This document shows positions 44,968 through 56,627 of a DNA stretch of 64,000 nt, piece after piece. The stretch comes from Phytophthora sp. 'mugwort'. Lineage: Eukaryota; Oomycota; Peronosporomycetes; Peronosporales; Peronosporaceae. The stretch covers positions 2,356,001 through 2,420,000 of the forward strand of contig JAUCEF010000017.1 in assembly GCA_033558025.1 (NCBI GenBank). Direction: 5' to 3'. The notes beneath the pieces were generated by a model. The model ran no database searches and was not told the DNA's origin. It was given only the letters and a program-made list of their open reading frames with translations. The number at the start of each line of letters is the position of its first letter. Within the stretch, counting starts at the first letter, position 1. A program made the translations under genes and the position numbers.

Positions 44968-45573
44968 TCCTACCCAGTGGAAGCTGAAGAGGTCGGAAGA
45001 GAGCGGGAAACGAAGAGATAAACTGGTGTCTTGAGCTGGAAGAGGCCAAAAACAAACTGATGATTGCCGTCGACAAGGTTCAGATTGAACGAGGGATGAT
45101 ATGGTGAGTTTCGACCAGCGCAAGTGAAGGGGAGAGCAGTTAATCTCATTCCTCTGGAATTAGTTATGAATTGGGGACTACACACATATAAGCTCCAGTC
45201 TCATGTCTATCGCCTGCACTATCCCGTTTTCCATTCGCTATGACAAGTGCGATGAGAGACTTATATGTACATTCCCTATCAATAGACGTCGGCATGCGAC
45301 GCAGACTCCTTTGTGTCGTTCCTACAGCGTTGCTCATTGGGCAATCATTACGTTTACCGATAACGGACCGCAATAGGGAAGTGAATATAACTCTTTAAGC
45401 CGTTACACCCACTTCAACTTGGCGCATACCAATTCCAAGTTATGATCAACCTCCTAATTCACATACCAACGAAATCCAATACTACCGGTATTCTGACGGA
45501 TGATGTGGTACACATTAAGTTACACGAGAGGTTCATATCGCTTTTCAGAGCACAGGAGAAGAAGACAACTCAA

Positions 45574-45795
45574 ATGGCCCTCGGCAAGTTCATTCGTTAT
45601 TACCTGGATCGCGAGCCCATAGTGGTGGCCTCGTGCGCCATCGGCACCGTGGCCTTGGCGATGCCGTTGGTGGTGGTGCCCATCCGGCGATCCTTGGGCC
45701 TCCCTACGGACCAGTACGACGGCCCCATCATCCCGGACTACATGAAGAAGTCGCGCGGTCACCTGGCCACGCCCGAACCCGTGGCGGAAGAGTAA
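45574..45795 (+). CDS. NDUFA3/B9-like subunit of mitochondrial complex I
   Basis: A 73-aa protein with one predicted membrane helix (VVASCAIGTVALAMPLVVV) preceded by YYLDREPI and followed by PIRRSLGLPTDQYDGP. The DREP-helix-Pro layout resembles the accessory NADH:ubiquinone oxidoreductase subunit NDUFA3 (B9), which has KEP followed by a single helix. That family has few conserved residues, so the match rests on length, topology and this short motif. ATG 45574 gives the expected size. Confidence 0.55.
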   Translation: MALGKFIRYYLDREPIVVASCAIGTVALAMPLVVVPIRRSLGLPTDQYDGPIIPDYMKKSRGHLATPEPVAEE

Positions 45796-46995
45796 AGAAG
45801 AAACCAAGGCACAAGTTGCACCTGTTAATGCAAACATCAAGACATGTTGTCCCTCTGATGATTTTTCAAAAGATTATAGATGGCAGACAGGAATATATCC
45901 TTGGCCAAGGAAGGCTTGATATTAGTATTTTTACTGATGCCGGATTGGTATTGGGTGTCTTGGGCTGGAATATACGGCAACAAGGAGAGAATGCGAAATA
46001 TACGTAGCACATGAAGTGCTAAAAAGTTCAATATTCCCTACTTTTGTGGGTGTGTTTGGATTTTAATGCGGTTCATTCATAGCATTGATCTTTTTCCTTA
46101 GTCCAGACAGCTCGACGAAGAACAAGAGGCCAAGTATCGACGATGTCTCGACATCGGAATCCGAACAATTTGCTTACTTTTACGCCACCCATTCACAGGA
46201 ATATGTGGGTATAAATTCTGTAGCACGGCATGTTGTTTCCTGAAGGTTGCGGAAATGAGTGCATTCATTCATTCACCAGCCAAGAACGAATTGTTAATGA
46301 GCGCCGGATTTGAGCTTATACAGCGAGCAAGCTGAATATTTGACGATTTTTTGTCAAGTAGTATCACCCATAGATCATCACGCCGCCGTGGGATCTCGAG
46401 GAGCTCCGAACTTGCCGCAGAAAACATGAGCTTCTTTCCCGGAAGGCTTGCAAACCTGGTGGGACAGCGCTTGAAGATTTTCGGCATGTGTTGCTTATAA
46501 GTGTGCCCACAAATGCTAAGTTCGTTAGAGCACGTTATCGTGGCTTTTGAGGAGATCATGCAGAGCCCGACTTCGTGTACCACTTCGTGCCAGAAAACAA
46601 TATGCCCTACTAAAATATTTCAAATACTTAGAAGTATTTCATTACTCCATTCGTAAAACGAGAGTTGATCGACCGCTTGGGGAAGCGTTTCAGAAGAAGA
46701 TCATTAAGAGCTTGAACGCCATCCCTTATATATCTTAACAGCAGCTTCGTACTGGAGACCTCATCCAGACAAGCAGTTTCCAAGTGTGAAAAGTCCATTT
46801 CACTATGAAAGCTTCTGTGTCTTTAGCATCAGGTTTGCGAGGGGGCCATGTCATTGTTCGAGGCATAAGAAAATAAACTTGTAGCGATGTGATTCATGAT
46901 GATAAGGCCCCTTGTGGGACTTCGTCGTAACAATCGGGGTGCTTACAATAGTTAATAACTAAAGTATATCGTCATTCCCGAGCTACCTTCCTGTT
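45796..46995. other. Intergenic region, 1.2 kb, no supported gene
   Basis: A minus-strand frame at 46269-46583 is open but has no recognisable domain and no clear start context. Nothing else stands out. Confidence 0.4.
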
Positions 46996-49900
46996 TCAGG
47001 TATCGGGTATTTCTGCTTGTGCTTTAATGTCATTCATTGCTGTAAGGCTTTTATTCTCGCCAAACAAAGTTGTGTACTGTGTCCATACAGCAGCGCAGGA
47101 CCGCAAGACGTCAACAGAGAAGCACTCATCAAACATCTGCGAGACGATGGAAAAGTCTTCGAGGGAGCAGACAGCGCTGGCGAGTCGATGCATTTCGTAC
47201 TTTTCGGCGTACGGAGCAAGATGAGCGAGCACACGCTTCTGGATGGACTTGTTGAAATGCGCCACTTTGGTTAAGAACTGCATAAACCTCACGGCTTGGG
47301 ACCCGGTAAGCAGGTATAAAGCCCGAGATGCGAGAGATTCTGACGAACGAGGGTTGCTTGTCTTCGCTGTCTGAGTAGATAAAGACTCGCTACTGGAAAG
47401 TCTGACAGCAGTATCCGCATCGTCGGTTGTTAATCGAGTGATCTTGTCAAGGAACCGTGCGGCTTCAACTGTGACGTTCTCAGCTACATCCAAGCAACTC
47501 CAGCAAATCAAATTGAAGGCGTCACCATATGAAGCATTTGCAAAAGCGTACAGCATTTTGCGTGCTAAGTCGTGCTTCTCAGTGATGCTTGCTATCGGTA
47601 GTACAGTGGAGAGTCCGTGTCGAATATACTCCTCGTCGAGATTCCCGTTCAGCATGATGTAAAGCAGCTCGCTCGTAGGTACTGTGACTGTATCGTCCAC
47701 TGCCATGTTGAGGCACCGCAACGCGAGCAGCTTTTCAAAGTCTTCTAGCTCCTGTGAAATCTCTTTACGTAACGTAAGTACACTCTGCTTGCCATGGACT
47801 CCGTTCATCCCTAACGTCATGAACATGAACGTGACTTTTTAGTTGCAACAAGTTAGTCCTATCATGGCTTTAACGCACTTACTCGCTGCATATGCATTGA
47901 ACTTCACTTCCACGATTTGAATCGCAGCTTTCCCGTGGCAGTGGCGACCACACAAGTTCAGTGCCTCGAAAAGAGGCTCCGGGTCGATGCCCCAGTCTGC
48001 AAAAAAATAATGCAACATAACCGTTAGTTTTTATCAAACAATCCTGAACCAGCTTAAACTACTGCGATCACCACCTTTTACGCAGGAAATCAGCAGATCC
48101 AGACAGTGCTGAGCCAATTCGTCCACCGAGAGCGTGTTCAACGTGCGTTGCTGGTCTTGTCGAGTATGAATGTCAGCTTCCCACGTGGCGCGGCACTTGT
48201 CAAATGAGTCGAACGACGAGGCAAGCACACTAAGATAGTCTCGGGCTACCAGGTGAGCCGACTTTGTTCCGGCTGCTTTCCGTGTAAGGCGAAGGCCAGC
48301 AAGTCGATCTAGATTCGACTGCTGAAAAGACAGACACGACTTCAGCATCCACCTTGGCGGAGCAGAATTATCCCCTTCTAACGTTCGTCGTCTTGGTTGC
48401 TGCATTGACTCATTGCTCAGCCTCCTACGAGCACTCGAAGAAAGACCGAAGGTATCGTCATACTGGTCTCGAAGTCCGAGAAGTAGCGCAGCACTGACCT
48501 GGCAGCTCGAAAACAATCGCGGTGCTAAGTTCGAGTCTTGTGTGGAATCCCCAACACGAGCATACAAGGCTTGGTCAGGAGCATGGTCCAGATAAGCCAC
48601 TACACCATCGCCAAAACTTGTCGAGCAGCCAACTACAACGCCGTACTCGTTGTAGATATCTCGAACAAGCTGGGCCGACACACGGAATTCGTCATCTGTA
48701 AAGTTCTCGGCCACATATCCTTGGATAACTTGCATGAGGAAGGCGTGTCGCCGTCGTTCAGTTTCCTTGCTCAGATCCCGAGCTCGAAGTCTCGGGTCTT
48801 TCATGTTTGCCGTCGCATGGTACAAACTGGATCGAAAACCATAAAACAAATACTTCTCTCGTTCGACTTTCATTTCGCTGTACCGTCGCCGAGCAATGAT
48901 TCCTCGTTGTAGAGCTTGCACCATTTGAGCAGCGCGTATACGAACATGCCGCTTGTGGTCGTACGATCTCTTTTGAGTGCTCATGCGGTACGTGGCTTGG
49001 ACTTTACTCGCATAGTGATCGTCATAGCCTCCTGAGTACTTTGCAGCATGAAGCTCAGCACGACATTCATACACAATAAAGCCCAGAATCATGTCATCTA
49101 TGATGGATATGATGGCGATTTCCTGTAGCGTTAAACCCAATACAGCAAGCGTCAGTAGTAAATCATCGTTTAGCAGGCAATTCCAGCTTGAAACTTGTTA
49201 CTCACTCTCAGTTTCGCCATTCTGGCAGCTTCTAGAATTTGCTCAACTCGTTCATTAATCGCAGCTTCACTATCGAGAGAAGCAGCTTGTTGCATGAATG
49301 CAGCCACGTTGAGTTGTACTACTTCTTGCTGCTGAAAGTGTCGTAAGGTCGACAGAATGCCGTTCTCCACGTACGCCTGCGTTAATAACGCAACGGTTCC
49401 TACGAAATTGTTCTCTTGAAATGCCTCTTGGACGTAGCTCGGTGAATCTAATATCTCCATATTGATCGGTGCGTTTACAGTAGCTTGAGCATCGATAGTT
49501 ACGTTGGTAAAAGACGTTGGACAAGCTCCACTTAGCAACGAATCCTCCAATTCATCGCTGGATCCTGCACAACTCATAGCCAGCCGAATCACATTGCTCT
49601 TGATCGCGATATTATTGAGGAATTCATTGTCATCAAACAGAGTGGAGACGTCTTCACCAGCCTCGCCTTTATCATCCCATTTGCCGAAAGTTTGCGCGAG
49701 ACGGCGCAGATCATCAGTTCGCAGCAGCAAGTCGGCGGCATTGGCATTACAAGTTGTCTCTCTGGCAGAAACGAGTAAGCTGGACGCTGCCACCAACGCA
49801 ACCATCTCAACTGTGATCTCTTTGCCGTTGCTGTGGATGATTTTCGAGAAGCAGACCCGCTTCTCGCTGCCTTCAGCATCGGTGAGATCCACGTAGAAAC

Positions 49901-51056
49901 GTCGCTCAAAGTCGCAGCGAACTCGCGTGATAATCCAACGTGCCCACTTCGGTGTTAACACTGGCAAGTCTGGACGAAGTAACTTGGATTGCTCCAGATC
50001 GGAGCCAGTGATTGCAACGGTACAGTCATCGGAGCTGCCTTGGATTTGGCAGGTAATGTGAGTTGCGCCATGGGAGCTAAGAAGCACAGTGACAAGGACA
50101 CTTGATCCTCCCAAAGTCCTTAGATCTCTGCCCAAATTTTTGTAGACAACGACATCGGGTTTTAAAGTACGAGGTACTGCTGATTGACGGTTAATACCTG
50201 GTGTTGGTGTCGTGGCAGAAGCCAGTGAAGCTGTGACGGTGTCTCGAAGCCAGGTCAGCTTGGGGCCTTCAGTCTGCAAGAATGGCTCGTGACAGGACGA
50301 GATCTCCAGCTTGTGTAACAGCAAAAGTCCTTCATCTTCTGATGTTGCCGCTCTTAAATGTTCTGCATCGTCAAGATCTCGTTCCTCGTGTTCTTGCTTT
50401 CCCAATTCTTTATCGTCCCTAGTCAAAGCACCTTGATAGTCGTCAAGCGTGGGGGAACTTGTTCTTCCATCCACCTGATTGGACGCTTCCTGCGTGTCAC
50501 TGCTCTCGTTACCTAAGAGGACGCAATTACAGTCTTCAGGTCCAGTCCTCAGCGTCGTGTTCCTGTCATCGTCTGCCACATCGTTGGCTTCATCAATAAT
50601 CGACGCCACGTCTCCTTTCATCGCATGCCTCTTCAGCTTCCTCGTAGTCGAAGCAGGTCTCGTTTCCTCCTGCAAGTCCCTCCTCTGACCAAGCAAAGGC
50701 TTAATCGCCATCCGCTGCTCCGTCCCCTGGCTGTATCTGTAGAGATCAACGTCCGTCCGCGATGAGACTCCCACCGGAGGTTGCGGTCGTAAGGCTCTAG
50801 GCGACTGTACTGTGTCTTTGCTCTTCAGTCGCTGAGGCAGGCTCGGCACCGCTCGTGGAGAGCCAACGGCTGCTGCCGCGCCAGGATCATACCGCGTCTG
50901 TGCGGTCTTGTACAACTCGGGCGAGGACGCCAACACCGGCTCGAACTGGTGGATCGCCGGCAGGGCAAATACGTTCCTATTAGCGCCATCGAGAGCCTTC
51001 GAACGAGGCGAAGGCAGCGGCCGACGCGGCGCCAGTAAATGCTGCAGCGGGTCCAT
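46996..51056 (-). CDS. Large IQ-motif protein, four exons
   Basis: Exons 51056-49206, 49122-48075, 47996-47883 and 47834-46996 join in phase through GT-AG introns of 83, 78 and 48 nt and encode 1283 aa. Residues 1-300 are Pro/Ser-rich and charged. A beta-rich segment follows (about 310-450: RTLGGSSVLVTVLLSSHGAT, then WARWIITRVRCDFERRFYVD). Helical, possibly armadillo-like sequence comes next, then basic IQ-type helices at the start of exon 2 (ASKVQATYRM, AAQMVQALQRGIIARRRYSE). The C-terminal 500 residues are helical. No specific family is recognised; calmodulin-type binding through the IQ segment is expected. Confidence 0.75.
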
Positions 51057-51209
51057 TAGATTGAGGGGCGACTACTCTACCAGGCAATGTTGAAGTGCGC
51101 AAAAGTGTGTGATCCATCACAAAGCGGACTATTTATAGTCCCACCACGTCAGCAGTTATCTTTTTCATTAGGCTTTTTGCTATTAAACCGACGTGACAAC
51201 ATATTCAGT
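51057..51209. promoter_or_regulatory. Short divergent promoter between IQ-motif gene and ArfGAP gene
   Basis: Only 153 bp separate the two start codons. On the plus strand TTTTTCATTAGGCTTTTTGC (51162-51181) fits the oomycete initiator (TCATT) plus flanking promoter region layout, giving the ArfGAP mRNA a leader of about 40 nt. Confidence 0.55.
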
Positions 51210-53016
51210 ATGAGCTCTACGGCGAAGGCTGTGTACGTGCCGACGCCGGTGCGCGACGCGTGGTTCCAGAAGCTCCGGTCGTCGGTGGCGAACAAGGGAT
51301 GCTTCGACTGCAACAAGCGCCATCCGACGTGGGCCACGGTGACGTACGGCGTCTTCATCTGCCTGGATTGTTCGGGCTACCATCGCCGTCTGGGCGTGCA
51401 CCTGTCGTTTGTGCGCTCCATCGACATGGACGAGTGGACGGAGGACCAACTCAAGGCCATGAGCGTGGGCGGTAACGCTGAGGCTCGCAAGTTTTTCAAG
51501 CAGTACGGCGCCGCGGAGATGACAAGCGTACGGATGTCAAGGAGATACATTGCCATTGGGGGAAGTTGCTGGGACTTTTGAGAGCTGACATAGCATTGTC
51601 CATTTGTGTGCAGATTGAGGCCAAGTACAACTCCAAGGCGGCTCAGATGTACAAGATCGCGCTGGCCAAGAAGGTCAAGGCGTCCACGCTGCAGATTGTC
51701 GCCCCGGACGCGGAGAAGGTGCGGCTGGGCTACCAGAGGCCATATGATGGAATGGTTGTGACTGACAGATGCGTGTGGATGCTGCAGGACTCCGGTGACA
51801 ATGAGATTGATGGGCTGGAGGCGTTGGTAAAGCACGTGGAGATTAAGAGCGAGACAAATAGTGTTGCTGCGGTGCACGGCCACTTGAAGCGTGAGGTTCC
51901 TGTTGCTGTCCCAGTTGTGAAGAAGCCGTCGCCGGCTGCAACGCCTTCCCAGTCGTCGGGTTTGTTGAATGTCAACCGCCCGGTAGTGCTACTAGGAACG
52001 AAGGCTGATGAGGCGACGATGCCAGTTACAATTAGTACTTCGCGACTGAACACGCACAGCAAGGTAAGAAGACCCTATGACGGTCGATTGCCTTGGTTTA
52101 GCTTGCAATGATAAACTAACCTGGTTTGTGTGTTGATTCAAAGGCTACTCGTCTTGGAGCTACGAAGCTGTCAACGGGCGGCAAGGCGACGCGTCTCGGT
52201 GCGACCAAGCTGTCCACGGGTGCTGATGACTTTGACTTTGACGATATTCCGTTTGAGGTGCGTCATGAATTGAGTCTGTATATTATGGACTGGATCGGAT
52301 CACTGAATAACTTACACTTCCATTTTTATTTTCTCACAGAATCCTGCTCCACCAGCTCCTACTACTGAGGAGCTCTCTACTGAGAAACAGATTCAGGATG
52401 ACGAGGCTTTGGCACGAGCTCTGCAGGAGGCTGAAGAGTAAGTCTCATTTGTTGCAGTCGCGCGCTTCATATGTAACATACTTGACGTGTTGTACTTCGC
52501 ATTAATCAGTGAGCACACGTCGACTAGAGCCCCATTGGCGCCGGCAACATATCAGACCGCCCCGACTCAAACGCAGACCCTGGACAAGTACAAGAACGCC
52601 AAGTCGATCTCATCCGACAACTTTTTCGGTGGCGAGGCGGCGCAGGCAGACAGCTCGCAGCTAGCGAGGTTCCAGGGCTCCCAGTCGATCTCGAGCGACG
52701 CCTTCTACGGCAACAATACTCGAGGCCGATCATCGTCCGGAGAGCGTACGTTTGTGTTGTATTATTTATGATGCTTATTTTCATTGTACTTATTTATAGT
52801 TTTGATGTTGGTACACGTATCACTACAGTGTCTGACGAGGCAGCCTACCAGCTACAACTTATGAAGGACAACATGACTAGCAAAGCGGCAAAGGTAAGTG
52901 CATTTTTGACTGATACTTGGCTACAATTGTACTCACAACTTTCTCACTGATTGCTCGTACAGCTAAAAAACATGACGAGCGGCTTTTTTAACGACATGCA
53001 GACGCGCTACTCGTAG
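51210..53016 (+). CDS. ArfGAP2/3 (Glo3-type) ADP-ribosylation factor GTPase-activating protein
   Basis: Seven exons (51210-51527, 51614-52063, 52144-52257, 52340-52437, 52510-52745, 52829-52893, 52963-53016) join in phase to 444 aa. The ArfGAP zinc finger is near the N-terminus: [20 protein letters not shown] then [20 protein letters not shown], with the arginine finger in HRRLG. The C-terminal half carries Glo3-type repeats ([23 protein letters not shown]), which identify the ArfGAP2/3 branch acting on COPI coats at the Golgi. A duplicated [12 protein letters not shown] unit lies in exon 3. Confidence 0.92.
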
Positions 53017-53053
53017 GCAAGGTAAGGTCGAGTGTAGCCATTTCGGATTAGGT

Positions 53054-53061
53054 CCACGTGG
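53054..53061. promoter_or_regulatory. CCACGTGG palindrome upstream of the MANF gene
   Basis: It contains the CACGTG core recognised by bZIP and bHLH factors and lies 259 bp before the MANF start codon. A similar CCACGTGT is upstream of SERP1. No regulatory role is shown; the core is expected by chance about once per 4 kb. Confidence 0.3.
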
Positions 53062-53208
53062 CAGCTCGCAAGAACCTGTGCACAGTTAATATAGTCGGAT
53101 AGCTGGAGATGCTAGACTCGTTCACAATGGCGATTGTATGTCGTAGGAAATTTAGAACGTATACCTCGCCATTCCGATGCAGTTAAACCAATCATGTTGC
53201 CCTTCGAA

Positions 53209-53230
53209 CCTTCATTCATTTATATTTTAC
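53209..53230 (+). promoter_or_regulatory. Probable initiator of the MANF gene
   Basis: TTCATTCATTTATATTTTAC matches the oomycete initiator and flanking region pattern, about 105 bp before the start codon. Confidence 0.45.
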
Positions 53231-53319
53231 CTGCTAGACCCGATCGTCTCGAACACGCGTCGCTTCCAAGCCCGCCACTTCTGGATATCCGCCGAACTAC
53301 CAATTTACCGCCTTTGAAT

Positions 53320-54087
53320 ATGTTGAGTATCAAGCGTGTTATGTTGCTGGCCCTCGTGGCGCTCGTGTTGGGCACCGCCCCGGCCGTGGAGGCCGATGGC
53401 AAGGAGTGCGAAGGTTCGTCGCAATTACTGCTGCAATAGAAACCCTGATACTTACGCGTTGTTTCCGGGTGCTGACAGTGTGCGTCAAGGTGGTCGACGG
53501 CCTGAAGGACACGTACACGAAGCTTTTGGAGGAGAACCCCAAGGGAAAGACGTTGGCACTGGGCGAGAAGGCCGTCACGAAGCACTGTGGCAAGAAGCTC
53601 AGCACCAAGGACAATAAGCTGGTACTGTAGTTGTTGGGGCGTGGATACGTTGCCTGCGAAAGGATTGAGACTGACTATAGTTGCTCTTTGCTGTGCATTT
53701 CGGCAGTGCTACAACCTGGAGCCGCTGAAGAAGGATGTTGCTCGTCAGGTGTCGTTCAAGAAGGACTCGCTCAAGATCTGCAAGTCCCTCGAGAAGAAGA
53801 ACCCGGACTTCTGCTCCATGCGATACCGTACGTCAGCAATAGTTGTTGGGCGCTCAGGGTGCATTGATTTGGCTCAGTGTGACTAACTGGTTCTGATTTC
53901 ATGACCACCTTGCTGTCCTCCTGCTGCAGCCGTCAAGACGGATGCCAACACAGACTACTCCAAGATGCGTGTCAAGCAGCTGCGGAAGATCCTCGCGGAG
54001 CGCGGCGTCGAGTGCGTCGGGTGCGTGGAGAAGTCGGACTTTATCGCCAAGATCAAGGCCACCGAGTCACTGCACTCGGAACTGTAG
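53320..54087 (+). CDS. MANF/ARMET-family ER stress protein
   Basis: Four exons (53320-53413, 53479-53621, 53707-53827, 53930-54087) join in phase to 171 aa. Residues 1-25 form a signal peptide (MLSIKRVMLLALVALVLGTA, then PAVEA). The mature part has the eight cysteines of the family in order: the ECEVC pair, KHCGKK, LCYNL, KICKSL, DFCSM and the C-terminal CVGC. The last lies in a SAP-like domain (VKQLRKILAERGVECVGCVE, then KSDFI). The N-terminal part is saposin-like. It ends in HSEL, a KDEL-type retrieval signal, so ER residence is expected. In animals MANF acts in ER protein homeostasis; the same role here is inferred. Confidence 0.9.
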
Positions 54088-54419
54088 ACAAACTAAGGCG
54101 CGACATACGGCACGAGCTCGGCCAGCAAACACTACACATCTCGTCCTGCTGGCGTGTAAAGCCTATCGATTCAATAAAAGCCCATCAATAATACCCACAA
54201 TTCGATGACACACAACTGCTTCAGTCATAATCACTTGAAGACGGACATACGCGGAAAATGGAAGTCTTACTATTAAATTAGCGACGACAGGGCAGCAAAC
54301 CATGCATCTAAACCAGCACTCACGAAAAAACACCGACGATACGGCAGCACTGGAGACATTGCGCAGTCGGTCTGCGCTGTCGTCACTGCATACACAGGGT
54401 CGGATATACATGTGTCTGC

Positions 54420-54700
54420 CTACAGTCCGAGCTGCGCCGTGCGCAGGATCTGGATCACGGACGAGCCGACCAGCACGAACAGGAAGAAGCCCAGCAGCAT
54501 GGGACCCAGGTTGTATCCCTTGTCCTCCTGTCAGCAGCAACAACGGAATCAGCAACACACTAGTCAGTAACGCGTAAATAACAACAGCGTCCACTACAGA
54601 GGACTAAACGCACCTTCTGGGGTTGCGATACGTGGCCGCGCTTCGTGATATTAGCCAGGTGCTTTTCGGAGCGCAGACGCATCTTCGCGGGGGCGGCCAT
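54420..54700 (-). CDS. SERP1/RAMP4-like stress-associated ER membrane protein
   Basis: Two exons (54700-54614 and 54527-54420) join in phase to 64 aa. The N-terminus MAAPAKMRLRSEKHLANITK with RGHVSQ matches the RAMP4/YSY6 family (R-EKH--NI--RG). A single C-terminal membrane helix follows (GPMLLGFFLFVLVGSSVIQI), giving a tail-anchored protein. Family members associate with the Sec61 translocon and stabilise membrane proteins during stress. The gene converges on the MANF gene, 332 bp apart. The short size makes it easy to miss without splicing. Confidence 0.88.
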
Positions 54701-54792
54701 CGCGAACAGAGAACAGCTACTGCGGCGGCGGAATGCGGATCTGGAAATGGTCACGGTGCTGGTGTGCGATGTTGTCTTGCGCGAATATTCGA

Positions 54793-54816
54793 CCAATCAG
54801 GCTGCTGGCCACGTGT
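54793..54816 (+). promoter_or_regulatory. CCAAT plus CCACGTGT upstream of SERP1
   Basis: CCAAT (54793-54797) and CCACG (54809-54813) are spaced by 11 bp on the plus strand, about 100 bp before the SERP1 start. The animal ER stress element has a 9-bp spacer, so this is only reminiscent. It could equally be a normal CCAAT box. Confidence 0.25.
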
Positions 54817-55073
54817 CGCCAGATCTTCTGCAGATCTCATATTGCGTGCGATACACCACACACAGTGGTTACGTGGACCACGCGTTGAAAGGGTTCCGGT
54901 GGTCGAGTGTTCAAGAAAACAACAACAACGCCACGATTTTTACGAAATGTATTGACTGGAATAAAACAAAGTACTGTAGGGGTGCAGCGGATAGTTGCCT
55001 GCTGCATCATATACAGGTAGCCCAGTGCTGCCAGCGATAGTTACTCGTCGTTTAAGTGTCCGCCGTCGTCAGC

Positions 55074-56627
55074 CTACTGACGCGCGTTGATCTCGCTTGC
55101 AAGCTTATTCTCCAGCAGCATGTGGCTTTCGGGAGCGAGACCCACGCAGGCGCGGAAGATGTTGATCATGCACTCACGCTGAGCAAAGAGCGCGTTGACT
55201 ACAGGCGTGCCACGCGGCACGAGTGGCGCTTTAAGCATATAGCTCAGGACCGACAGGATCGAGTGCATGTTCTCGAACTCCTTGGCGCCCTCTTTCTTGA
55301 GCGTGATGCGCTCAGCGAGCTCGCACACGAGCACCAGGTCCAGGATCAGCGGCGACGCCAGTAGCGAGTCCTCGCACGTGTTGTGCATCGAGATGGTGTT
55401 GTGGCCGTTCATGAAGATCTTGGACGTGTACTCGTCCAGGGCGCGCTTACTGTCGCCCACGAACGGCACGTACTTGATCACCACAACGTGGTCCGGATGC
55501 TCGTTCTCCTTGTAGAGCAGGCGGTTGGAGGCCACCATGTCGTCAACGACGTTCGACTTGGAGATCTCCTTAGAGCGAAACTGCTGCGGGGCCGACAAGT
55601 TCTTACCATCGTTGTTACCGAGGTGATTGTAACTCACAATGGAAGTGGGCTTGATGCCGGCCGACACGAGGAAGTCGACGAGCACCGACTTTATCTTCGT
55701 TTGGCCCGACTTGAAGTCGTCCCCACCCACGAAAATCTTCTTCTCCTCGGCCAGGTCCAGCACGCCGGGCACAAACGTGTTCTGGGGGCTGCCGTTAATG
55801 TACGAGCAACCCTCGAGGATCGAGGCCACCGCGAAGACTGTAGAAGGCGACACCTCGGCCTCACCGGCCTTGATGGACTCGAGCAGGTTGGCCGACGTGT
55901 CGTTTACGCCTTCGACGATGTCCGAGAAGCGCTCCGTGTTGGCGGACCAGAGCACGATGACCTTGTCGAGACCGTTGCTCTGCTTAAAATCGCGGATCTG
56001 CTTGCGCACGGCGTCCAGGTTTTCCTGCTTGGAGCCTTTGAGCAGGTTGTCGGCGCGGTCGGCTTGGTTGGCGGCGATGAAGTCCGGATAATAGATGGAC
56101 GGCATCGGCTTAATCTTCTCCAGGTAGGGGACCAACTGGCGCTGGAGGTCGTGGTCAAGTACCTTGGCGCGCTTCATGGCTTCGGCCAAGTTAAGCGACG
56201 AGATGTCCCACCCTCCGATGACCAGGTCGTTGGGCGAGACCATAGGCAGCAGATTGTGGAACGGGATGAAAACGCCTTCGCCGTTGGAGTTCGTGCCGAG
56301 ACGTACAGTGGAGGCCTGCGTGACAGAGCCGAAGTAGTTTGGCTCCTGCACGCCCTCCTTGGTGGTCCACGTGATGTGGTGCTTGTTGGCAAGGATGCTG
56401 GCCAGCAGAGTGGAGCCGTTGTTGCCGCCAAGACCCACAATCATAACGCCGAGCTTGGGCACCTTGCGCTGCGTTTTGAACGTGAACTTCTCCTCCGTGG
56501 GCGTGGCTACCGTGCCCTCCACGCGCGTCGTGGTGTAGGTGTACTGCGACGTGATCTCGTCATCCGAGTACACGACGTTCTTGCTGTTGACCGTAAACGG
56601 TTCGCGGAAGAAGTCGGAGGAGGCCAT
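55074..56627 (-). CDS. INO1: Inositol-3-phosphate synthase
   Basis: A single exon of 517 aa, the usual length. The enzyme makes myo-inositol-3-phosphate from glucose-6-phosphate using NAD, the first committed step of inositol synthesis. The NAD-binding motif is [20 protein letters not shown] near residue 60. Other family blocks are [57 protein letters not shown] and [23 protein letters not shown] 56627 is chosen because the conserved MASSDFF-type start follows; the frame extends upstream without another convincing start. Confidence 0.95.
   Translation of the reverse strand: MASSDFFREPFTVNSKNVVYSDDEITSQYTYTTTRVEGTVATPTEEKFTFKTQRKVPKLGVMIVGLGGNNGSTLLASILANKHHITWTTKEGVQEPNYFGSVTQASTVRLGTNSNGEGVFIPFHNLLPMVSPNDLVIGGWDISSLNLAEAMKRAKVLDHDLQRQLVPYLEKIKPMPSIYYPDFIAANQADRADNLLKGSKQENLDAVRKQIRDFKQSNGLDKVIVLWSANTERFSDIVEGVNDTSANLLESIKAGEAEVSPSTVFAVASILEGCSYINGSPQNTFVPGVLDLAEEKKIFVGGDDFKSGQTKIKSVLVDFLVSAGIKPTSIVSYNHLGNNDGKNLSAPQQFRSKEISKSNVVDDMVASNRLLYKENEHPDHVVVIKYVPFVGDSKRALDEYTSKIFMNGHNTISMHNTCEDSLLASPLILDLVLVCELAERITLKKEGAKEFENMHSILSVLSYMLKAPLVPRGTPVVNALFAQRECMINIFRACVGLAPESHMLLENKLASEINARQ

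Noticed and set aside
45633..46007. 124-codon plus-strand frame overlapping the NDUFA3-like gene
   Set aside because: Overlaps the better-supported frame and has no recognisable features.
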